Positions 53,457 to 62,407 of a stretch of 64,000 bases of DNA are shown piece by piece; the first letter of the stretch is position 1, and every line of letters begins with the position of its first letter. The DNA comes from Diplolepis rosae (Eukaryota; Arthropoda; Insecta; Hymenoptera; Diplolepididae). The notes under the pieces are model-generated. The model saw only the letters and a list, made by a program, of their open reading frames with translations, did not search any database and was not told the origin of the DNA. The stretch spans positions 2,976,001 to 3,040,000 of the forward strand of contig JAPYXD010000714.1 in NCBI GenBank assembly GCA_030998225.1, written 5' to 3'. A program made the translations under genes and the position numbers.

Positions 53457-55395
53457 ACTGAAACCATACTCTTATTCATCTTCATCAGATGTGAAAAATA
53501 GGAACGCTTGGATGCTAAAGAAAATAGGAAAAAACGTGCCCGTGAAGAAGAAGAAAATGGTAAGGTTAGTTTCATCACTCATAACTGTCTAATCATTGAA
53601 TAATATTTTTATGCTTTAATCAGTATAAATCCAAACTAGTCTGAAAAAGTAATAACAATATATAAAACTGCATTACATATCATAAAATAACATAAAATTT
53701 AATCCATCAGTGAAACTCGAGCCAAATTGGCATCTTCGATTAACAGTGACAAACTGAATGTGACGATGATATTATTGGAAAGTAATGAAGAGTTCAACGC
53801 ATGCTCTTCTCCTGTAACGATAGATTAGGTCGAAATAGCTGATCCAGCGAACGTCCAAACACCTTCCAAAACGCCAATTTGGACTTCTAGACTTGCAACA
53901 GCTCTTGATGTAGCAAAAATCAGTGACAAGCGAGCAGTTCCAATTCTTCTAGCAGCTGCTAAATATTTGAGCATTACTCTTTCATCTGTAAGTACATACT
54001 TTATTTGAAAATTTCACGAACACTCCAGGCACATAAAGAATGTTCGAAACAATACGGGAAAGTTTAAAAGTAAAGCAGTTACCATTCATTTTGACGGCAA
54101 ATTACTTCCAGTTTCAACTGGGAAATAAAAGTAGATCGACTACCTTGTAACGTGATAAATTACATTATACTTTGCCTTGACCGACAACGACAGGGTCGGG
54201 CTTAAAGACTGTGAATTGATCAATTTCCTAATTGTAAGGGGAGGTTCGAGTGGTGCTTAAGAAACTTCTTTTTAATTTTCTTTTATGGCGTTTGCTTATT
54301 GTTTTATTTATTTAGCTCGAAAATCGCCGCCAATAAGGGTCACGGTGTTACCATCGCGTATGCCAAGTTTGATACATATCAGGTGAAAATTCATAGTTTT
54401 GGCCGTCATCTTCAATTCGCCATTTTTTTCCAATTTTTCATATATTTGTAATCAGTGACCTCGACAATTTTCGTATACAAGGTTTAATACGAATCAGGTA
54501 AAAATATATAGTTGTCGGTCTTGAATTTAAATCCACTATTTTAAATTTTAAATTTTTCATATCACTATTTTAGACGGGATTAACGAATACATGAGCTATG
54601 CTATAATCAGTTATGATGCTAACGATTTAAAACGCATGGATTTCATTCAATTATAAGTTGTTCACGAAATTACATTTAATTCTTTTTAGTAGTGTTCTCT
54701 GTCTGATAATTGGCAGATAGTAGAAAGTGATAGTGTTTCCTTTTTTTAGTAAAAATAATTATTTATGTTCTAACCACATCCCAATATTTTAGCATTATTA
54801 GTTTGTCTAAACTCAAATTCGATTTTTTATTTGAACTGGACAACGATAAAGTATTTTGTGAATGAAGTTTGGATTGGAATATTACTGTGTACATCCTGCG
54901 GATCTACGAAAGGCGTAAGTAGGAAAATAGCAAAGCGCATGATAGTATGAAATACATACTGAATCAGGATGAGTGCGATGCAATGGCGATGGAATTTCAT
55001 CGCATTTTTGACGAATTTTTCTCGTCAAATTGGCAGTTAAGGATAGGATTGTCAGTGAAATATTAACTTTTTTTATTACCTTTTTCAATTACTGATCAGC
55101 TTTTGTAGTAAAATTTATTTACTGCTTATTGTTTTTGAGTTAGTTCTACTATTATAAACGTCAGCAGTACTTCTCCCGCTTTTCCCCGTTGATTGAAAAA
55201 AAATTATAATAATCAACCGTAGCGAACCCAGTCAGGTGACGTGCAGCGAATTTGCTCACCATTCACTGACTGTTAACTGACCTCTTAATAATATGAATAA
55301 GAAGAGCATAAAAAACATTTGAATTAAAGAATTTGATGTGTCACCCTCAATAGTTATTATCGATGAGGGTAAAATATAAGGAAGAAAATTCCTCT
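53457..55395. other. unannotated DNA
   Basis: No gene recognised. Around 53460-54000 short purine-rich frames (NRKKRAREEEENG-like) could be exon scraps of a transposon gene. Nothing firm. Confidence 0.35.
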
Positions 55396-55407
55396 TTATG
55401 TTGAAAT

Positions 55408-55455
55408 TATAGCGACGTTTCGTTGGCTATCGGTTTTCCAACCTCATCAGGCTTT
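55408..55455 (-). ncRNA. hammerhead ribozyme motif with intact core
   Basis: Minus strand: AAAGC, CTGATGA, an extra G, stem GTTGG...CCAAC, GAAA, CGTC, GCTAT. Both core boxes match the hammerhead consensus; stem I pairs as AGC/GCT and the self-complementary ACGT would form stem III in a dimer. Penelope-like retroelements carry such minimal motifs (established for the family). The unpaired G at the base of stem II is non-standard. Confidence 0.5.
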
Positions 55456-55459
55456 ATTA

Positions 55460-56375
55460 AATTTAAAAAAGAAATACCAAATAATAAACTGATAAGACTG
55501 TCATACGAAAACACTTTTTCACAAAACATACATAAATATGTCAAAATTTACCTTCATAAAAGCAGGTGAAGTCACGATTATAACTGTCAAATAGATATAA
55601 AAAATAATAGTAAAAACCATGATTTGAGTAGGTATTTTAAGCTGGCAGAACCACATTGTCGTATTCAAGTTTTTGATATGTCATAATTGAGGGCTGACTT
55701 AGTCTTAATTTAGTACCTTAGTACTTATAACCCTACTGCGAAATTTATAACCTTTTAATGTTTTAAAATAATCAGTAGTACTACTAGCTTACACCAAAAT
55801 AGCACTTCCTCTATCTCAAAACGGTATTGAGCAAAAATACAAATGTACCCCATTTTTGGGCTTTTTTTGGGCTCCTTAAATCATCAAATATCGATGACAA
55901 GAAACTACCTCTTCTATGAAATAATTAACCCTTGGAAAATAATTTGCAATCTTACAAAAAGAGACGCGCTATATTTTTGGGCTCTTCAAAAATGTCTTTA
56001 TCGATTTTTGGGCTCTGACCCTTTACATCAAATCCCACCCCTGCATGGATATATAGAGACGACTTTGACTAAAACTCACCTTTTTGTAAACTTTATTATC
56101 TAGAAATACTCTCTGTTTTTTGGGCTCTTCAAAAATGTCTTTATCGATTTTTGGACTCCATCCCTTAAAATTAACGCGAAGGTCGAGCTATTTTCGTAAG
56201 GAGCATTACTCTTATTGCAGTTAACACTAGCAATTATGGAATGCGATTGGTTTTTTATAGTATAAGACATTCCATGATAAAAATTCATGAGTCGATGCCA
56301 ATATTGTTAGAAGTTTATACCAATTTCGCACATTAAGTTCAGTGCTCAGCTTACTATAATAGTTAAATTTTTTTC
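55460..56375. other. unannotated DNA with a short repeat
   Basis: TTTTTGGGCTCTTCAAAAATGTCTTTATCGATTTTTGG occurs at ~55975 and ~56117, part of a diverged tandem. The frame at 55843-56103 is repeat-derived. Confidence 0.45.
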
Positions 56376-56381
56376 TCCGTG

Positions 56382-56711
56382 CAGTTTCAAAAGATATTTT
56401 GGGCAGAAAACTCGTGGTTTTTGCATTACGATAATGCGCCGTCTCACACTGTACTCGTTCTTCGTGACCATTTCGTTAAAAACTCAACGCGTATCGTCCC
56501 GCAACCACCATATTCGCCTGATTTGGCTCCGTGTGACTTCTGGCTATTCCCCAAACTCAATACAATACAAGCCGAATCGAAGAAGGCTTTGAAGGCAATT
56601 CCAGAAATCGAATTTAACAAATGTTTCGACGATTGGAAAAAACGTTGTCATAAGTGCATTATATCGGGAAGGGATTACTTTGGAAGGGATGAAATTGATG
56701 CGGGTAAATGA
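56382..56711 (+). pseudogene. mariner transposase, C-terminal fragment
   Basis: Open frame with SWFLHYDNAPSHTVLVLRDH (second catalytic Asp intact), QPPYSPDLAPCDFWLFPKL (third Asp intact) and FNKCFDDWKKRCHKCI near the end. The N-terminal two thirds, including the first Asp, are absent; sequence before 56382 is unrelated. It belongs to a different mariner group from 52452-53430. Confidence 0.85.
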
Positions 56712-57476
56712 ATGAAGGTTTTTCATTTTATAACAAAATTCACACATTTAAAGTTTCGAGAATGTTAGCGCGCTCATGCGCGCCTCTACGTCTACAGTTC
56801 GAATATTGCCCCCCTTTTTTTTATATCGATTTGTATCTAACGGCATATCATTTTCATATATATAGAGTACTTTAAGAACAAACAAAAGATTTCAATTTTT
56901 TGAAGCGACCAAAGTGGTGTAACCCCTTAATCTCATCTGAATAAAAAATATAATACTTATAATATCTTTACGCTTACAAAATTAAAAAAAATATATATTG
57001 ATCAAAAGAAAAACCAAAACTCAAAAATTATTAGAGAATATAATTTTTGTTTAGAGATACTTATAATTTTTTGATTTACCATCCCTTGTTCGAAAAACTT
57101 ATGTTTATATATTCTCTTAATAATTCATAAACTGTAATAAAAGTTACCTAGTTCTGCATAGTTCAGCGTTCTGGGAGAGATCAGGTCAGGTTTCTCAGAT
57201 AAGGCAATTTTTTATGTCAATTTCACTAAGGGTATTTCAAAGAACCAGTCAAGCTTAAAAATCCTTTTTATTTTTTGAATCTATGAATTTTTTCAGAAAA
57301 AATATAGTACAGGCAAATTAGGATTTCTATTCCGAATTGTTAGGTGACCATAAGAGAAGCTTGAAACCAACCATTCGGGACTCCCCTTCCTTTAGCACTT
57401 TTTGCAATCCAAAATTTATTTTCAAATTATTTTATGACGAAATTTTTATTTAATAACTATTGAAAAGTTAACTATA
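56712..57476. other. unannotated AT-rich DNA
   Basis: Nothing recognised. Ends at the LTR of element 2. Confidence 0.4.
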
Positions 57477-58239
57477 TGTTACGTCACAAGTACGTAAATA
57501 CTTACTTTGATCAAAGATTCCTCGTTTTAAGTTAAGATCGAATGATCCTCGCTTAGGGATGAGGATAAGTCAATGAAAAGTACACAATGATTAGTAAAGT
57601 AATACAAATTGAATTTATTTAAATTAACACTGATATAAACAAGGTTAAAACTTTACAATGATTCAAACAATGGCACAGGGAATAGGTGAAGAATAGAGAG
57701 AATTTTCGGTACCTTTGTTGAGTTGTGAATAGTCCCTTTTTTATGAATGATCCTCACAGGTGTGAGGGAGAGAGAATGATTCTTCCACTGGTGCGACGAA
57801 GACAGCAATAGGTATCCCACTGGTATGAGGAAGACAGAAACAAATATCCCACTGGTGTGAGGAGGACAAGAATAGTTATCTCACTCTACACTGTCTCTAA
57901 GATCCTTTCAAAGATTGAAAGTACAATCAGAGAATTTACGACACGTTTCTTCGGAAAACTGAACTAAACACGTATCTCACGCTGTGAATCCTTTTAAGAT
58001 TTTTAGAAATTTGCCGCACATAATTTTGCTCACAAGACTAGTTTTCCCTTGGCGGTGTGTCCTTTTTATATTATATTTTTTGGTGACGTCACGCGTTGCG
58101 CAGTCTCCCGCTGCGTGTGACGTAGTTATACCTCTCTTTTCAATAGGTGGTTTTCTCTCTCTTTTAGTAATTTCCCCAGATTTCTCTCTAGACCTAGCCT
58201 GTGCCTATAGTACATTCGAATGCGTCGCGGGACGTGACA
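57477..58239 (-). repeat. 3' LTR of element 2
   Basis: On the plus strand it begins TGTTACGTCACAAG and ends GGGACGTGACA (763 bp), abutting a polypurine tract. Inside, at 57775-57880, three ~32-bp tandem units share CCCACTGGTGTGAGGAGGACA. The partner LTR is outside the window. Confidence 0.8.
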
Positions 58240-58250
58240 CCTCCCCCCCT
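58240..58250 (-). promoter_or_regulatory. polypurine tract of element 2
   Basis: Minus strand CTAGGGGGGGAGG directly precedes TGTCACGTCC, the LTR start. Confidence 0.8.
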
Positions 58251-58676
58251 AGTTCGAGCGCGGGGGTGAAGCATCCGCGATCGAATCTTCGGAAGAAGAA
58301 TACATTCGTTAATGTTTTTGAAGCGATACATTCAAATTCTTTTTCTGATATAGTAACAAAATATAACATTCATTTCTGCGTCTATTTTACAATTTGTATT
58401 CTACTATTTGATACATTTCAATATCGACCATTTCTTTTTGGATGTCATTAAAATTTATATTATCTTAATATAATAATTTTTTGTTATAAATAATTACATA
58501 GTTTTTTGAAATAGTATGAACTTAACATAAGGTTACATATGATTTTTTTGGTTAATAACTAAATACATCAATAATTTTTATTTCATATTCGTAAATTATA
58601 TCATGCCATAATATTAAACGTAATTTTATGATATCGTAGATTGAAAAAAAAAAATTTTTATTTTTATTTTTTTTTT

Positions 58677-59139
58677 TCAAGAATTATTTTTATATTTTCT
58701 ATTACGTAAAGGGTTGCGGCAGTTATGAGCTAAATGCCCTCTTTGAAAACACCTTTCACAAGAGTTGGTCCATTTTTGCAAGGTTTCTTTACTGATTTCA
58801 TCACTTATTTTGAAAATTCTCGTTTCTGGGATTAAGCTTTTTTCTTTCATTTCTTCTAAAAATACATATCTTGTGGAAAGCATTTCCAAGAGTTTAGATG
58901 CTGCATTTTGCTTTGCAGACTTTTTGAGGGGCTGGTTCCCCAATACAAGAAAAAGTTATTTTATTTTTAAAAATTTCACAAGTTGCTTGGAACGGTGGCA
59001 GTTCTTGATGTTTTCCATGCGATTTTACAGTATATGAGGGTTCGGAGAAATCATACTCAATGCTTATCTCGTTTAAAACTTGTACAGCAGTGCCTTTCGA
59101 TAGGTCTCTTGTCTGCAAGGCCATTGTTTTGATCTGCAA
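58677..59139 (-). pseudogene. dsRNA-binding/zinc-knuckle accessory gene (element 2), frameshifted
   Basis: Two overlapping frames: 59139-58894 gives the first half of a dsRNA-binding domain (AVQVLNEISIEYDFSEPSYT, then a ...F-x-A-T-C beta segment); 58943-58677 gives its C-terminal helix (LKKSAKQNAASKLLEML, with the canonical K-K-x-A-K-x-x-A-A) and a CCHC knuckle CERCFQRGHLAHNC. The frame changes between 58943 and 58894. Layout, linker length and the KW...C-x2-C-x2-RGH signature are shared with 35616-36203, so the two are homologous. The position differs: here it is the last sense-strand gene before the polypurine tract. A programmed shift is possible but decay is simpler. Confidence 0.8.
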
Positions 59140-59488
59140 AAGAATTACCTGTTTGAGTTGATGATTGAATTTATTGAAATTCTAAAGTTAGTTAGTTTTT
59201 TTTTTTGTAATAATTTTGTGTTTGTTGATATATTCACTTTCCGCGTTTCCTAACTCAAAGAGATATTTCATGCAGAGAAAACAGTGGTCCGTTTTTAAGA
59301 ACATTTTAATTTATTAAGGTTTGTCGTTACATTATAGCGGTTAAGGAAGAAGTAGTGGTGTATATGAAATATGATTTTAAACAACGAATAAAAAATTAAA
59401 AGGGAAAATTTTTTAACAAAAGTTACTAATAGATATTGTTTATATTTAGAAAAAAGAATAATAAAAAATATGGATTGATTTATTATTT

Positions 59489-60013
59489 TTATTCGTTGTT
59501 ATTATAAATAATGGTCGATGCTTCGGAATCGACGTCGTTATACAGTGCTTCTTGTTGGTATAAATGAATTACACGTTCGGCACAAGTTACACATAAATCT
59601 GCTCTTTGCCGCATGTAAAAAATTTGTGTATTGCAAATGGAGCAGTCGAGGCTAGATAGTTTTAACGTACAATATAAGTCTTTAGTAACTATGTGGTCTA
59701 TTCGGACGGGTAATGTTACTTCGGTTTCGAAAAAGCTGAGTTCTGTCATCCAACAATCCTCGCAAACAAGTTTTTTTTCGAGAACATTCATGTAAAAATT
59801 CTCGACCAGGGTTGTGCAGCAGTATTCTGACCATAATTGATTTTCAAAATACGGCTGAACATCCTGCTCGCTTGCTCGAACTTCTTCTGCTTCGATTGTT
59901 TCGATTTCTTGGGGCAGCATTTTCTGTTGGGGAAATTTACAATATTTAAGGAATTTGAAATATTTGCAAAATTTAAAATTTTTTAGTATTAAGGATTTTA
60001 TTAAATTTAACAA
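59489..60013 (-). CDS. Cys-rich accessory ORF B (element 2)
   Basis: A 174-codon frame; the first ~30 residues are Lys/Phe-rich and may precede the real start at MLPQEIETIE (about 59920). The rest has Cys pairs: SEYCCTTL, VCEDCWM, DCSICNTQ and LCVTCAERV, with His in between, suggesting a zinc-binding fold. It aligns by spacing with ORF A (60161-60466). No known family recognised. It lies between ORF A and the dsRNA-binding gene on the same strand, separated by intergenic gaps of 150-350 bp. Confidence 0.6.
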   Translation of the reverse strand: MLNLIKSLILKNFKFCKYFKFLKYCKFPQQKMLPQEIETIEAEEVRASEQDVQPYFENQLWSEYCCTTLVENFYMNVLEKKLVCEDCWMTELSFFETEVTLPVRIDHIVTKDLYCTLKLSSLDCSICNTQIFYMRQRADLCVTCAERVIHLYQQEALYNDVDSEASTIIYNNNE

Positions 60014-60099
60014 AATTTTTCATGCGTGATTACATGCGTGGAAGGTAGATACGTATAATCATGCAGGGATATTTTCTACTAGAACTTCGTTTCCTTGAC

Positions 60100-60466
60100 T
60101 AATCTTGAATTTATTATTTAAATATTGTTCGATACATTCTCTACAATCAGCTGCTCTTTTTCACGGAGTAATTAATAGTTCTTGACAACCGTAACAATTC
60201 ATATATATGCATTCCAATTTACAAATGGAATGCCATGAAGTAAAAAATTCACAGTTATTTTGAGTTTCCTGATCTAATTTCTCGAAACAGAATTGGCAAT
60301 ATCTTTTTGTGGTTTGGTGATTATAATATAAAAACAATGTTGAGGGTTCTAATTCGAAGCAATAACTCTGTAATAAGTGCGCGTATGCTATCGGATAGTC
60401 TTGCGGACATACACCGTCTACTGGTCCAAGATGGTTAACAATAGGTTCACTTGGAGTTGGTATCAT
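60100..60466 (-). pseudogene. Cys-rich accessory ORF A (element 2), interrupted
   Basis: From ATG 60466: MIPTPSEPIVNHLG, then QSYCFELEP, RYCQFCFEKL, HSICKLECIYMNCYGCQELL, ending at TGA 60161-60163. Beyond the stop the same frame continues with another Cys pair in the place where ORF B has LCVTC, so the stop is probably a recent nonsense change (CGA to TGA fits). The pattern of Cys pairs matches ORF B, making the two likely paralogues. Function unknown; zinc binding inferred. Confidence 0.6.
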
Positions 60467-60479
60467 TTTCTACAAATTG

Positions 60480-60960
60480 TTAGAATAGATTTATTTTATT
60501 AAGGTCTGATAAGGAGATTGAAAAATAACTTTTTGAATATATTTTCTAATCATGCAAGGTAAAAGATTTTGCTAAAGGTATTTTACTTTCCGTCAGAAAA
60601 ACAACTTTTATATTACAGTTTGTTTTTCCTTTAGTAAGAAACATTAAAGACGTGGGTACAAAAACTGTCCTTCTGACGGTATAGGACGTTCATGCACGTG
60701 GTTTTGAGGAAGGTAAGGACGAAATGTACCTGTATCTGAAAAAATTTCTAAGGTGACTTTGAGTCTATATATAAAAAAAAGGGTAAAAGGAAGATAGAAT
60801 AAAGGGATGGTTAAAAGTAGAGTTATGAGTCATATAAAAAAAAGTTTCGAAAAGGGATGATTTGGTACAAGGTAACAAAATTGTTCTTAGAAAATTAGTT
60901 ACGGATTTTCTCTAGTTGCTGGTAAAAAAAGAAAATGGAAGGAGGAATATGGTTAGGAGT
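60480..60960. other. intergenic region of element 2
   Basis: No ORF. By position it separates sense accessory genes from the antisense gene and may hold the latter's promoter or 5' exon. A possible ATG-start mini-ORF at ~60935 (MEGGIWLGV) is in a frame that stops soon after. Confidence 0.35.
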
Positions 60961-60963
60961 TAG

Positions 60964-62142
60964 AACTTGGATTTTAATATATATATAATAGAAAAATTGA
61001 TTGAGGAAGTTAGAGATGGAAGTGTCGCGGACAGGAGTGATTATAATAATTTAATTCATGAGTTAGGTTTGATTGAAAATGACATTGAAGTGAGTAATAG
61101 AGAAGCAAGAGACAACAGTGCTATTATAAGGGAGTTAGAGAATGTAGGTTTAGAATTTAGACATAAAAGTGGTGTAAGAGTTGAATCCGTAGAGACTGTT
61201 AATCGGAATTTAGGTCCAGTCAACGAACAAAGAATAGAGATTTTTTGTGGGGGGGGTTTTAGTTAAATGTCCCTTAGGCTGGAATGAATTTCCAGCTAAC
61301 GAGAGGGTCACTTTGCTTAATACTCTGAGGGAGCAACTAGCTTTCCATGGAATAGCTGGTGCTTTCTATTTGAAGAATATTTTTTATGAAGTTGATGAGA
61401 AGAATGACCTGAAGATTGTAAGTATTTAAAACGATAATTTTTCTCTAATGTATATATTTGAATATTTCTTAGATTATTTTTTGTATACAGTTGGATCCGG
61501 CCAGAATTCGATGGATGCCTGATGGTCGGAGATTGAAGAGGGCGCTGCCAAAGTTGGAGAACAACGTTCTTCAACCTCCTTTGGCATGGTCATCCAACCG
61601 TCGTATGAAAATAGACGATTGGATGAGGCCATATTATAAAAATCTTAGGAGTCCTTTTGTTTCCGGTGGCATGAGGTGGAAATTACAGGAAGGACGAATC
61701 GTACGAGTAAGTGTGAATGAGAGTGTTAAATTTCAGTAAGACCTAAAATTATCTCAAGATTTGTATTTATTAATTGTATTTGATTTTAGGTAGGAAGTGA
61801 AAATTTAAAATGGACTGGGCAGGATTCATCAATGTCCATAACTGAAAGGGATCGTATCTTCAAATACAGGGGCAAAAATATAAAGGTGCCCCTGGATTGG
61901 ATGTACGTTAACCCGAGTAGGTTGAAGAAAAATAGAGCCCTGCTGAAGGTTATCTTGAATAATCAAAGGGAGGGGGCTCCATTTATAATAAATGAGCAAC
62001 GATATCGTCTGGTCAATGATGAGATTGTAGAGGTAATATTTGAAAATTCAGTCAATTTTGCTTTTGGGTACCGAAATTAAATAGTATTAATAAGAAATTT
62101 TTATTCTTTTTTTTTTAGTATTGGGACAACTGCGAGGAATGA
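60964..62142 (+). CDS. spliced antisense gene of element 2 with exon-encoded repeats
   Basis: Opposite strand to env. Exon A ~60964-61417 (donor GTAAGT), exon B 61491-61706 (TATACAG / GTAAGT), exon C 61790-62032 (GATTTTAG / GTAATA), exon D 62119-62142 ending YWDNCEE and TGA. All three introns are phase 0. Exons A, B and C each end in a similar way (NDLKI, EGRIVR, NDEIVE) after an aromatic-Y/W segment, and A and C share P-L-x-W, so each seems to encode one copy of a ~55-residue repeat. In exon A the frame changes at a run of eight G (61249-61256); either an indel or a sequencing error. No known domain recognised. Position 3' of env on the opposite strand matches the antisense gene of element 1. 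Confidence 0.7.
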
Positions 62143-62407
62143 TTTTTAAGATAATTTGGTACATTCAAGTTTCGTGTGATGTTTATTGATATATTTATTG
62201 TTATTTATGTATATTGTAGTAGTAGTGTTGTATCTTTTGTAAATATTAGTTTATATAATAGTGATAATGTTTCTACGATAGTCATAGTGTGTGTATTTGT
62301 TTATATATATAGATTTATGTATAACGATTTGTATCGATTTTGTTATTTAATATATATTATATTTTATCCTAATCTCTGTGCAATTTATTTCAATGTGAAT
62401 TTTCATA

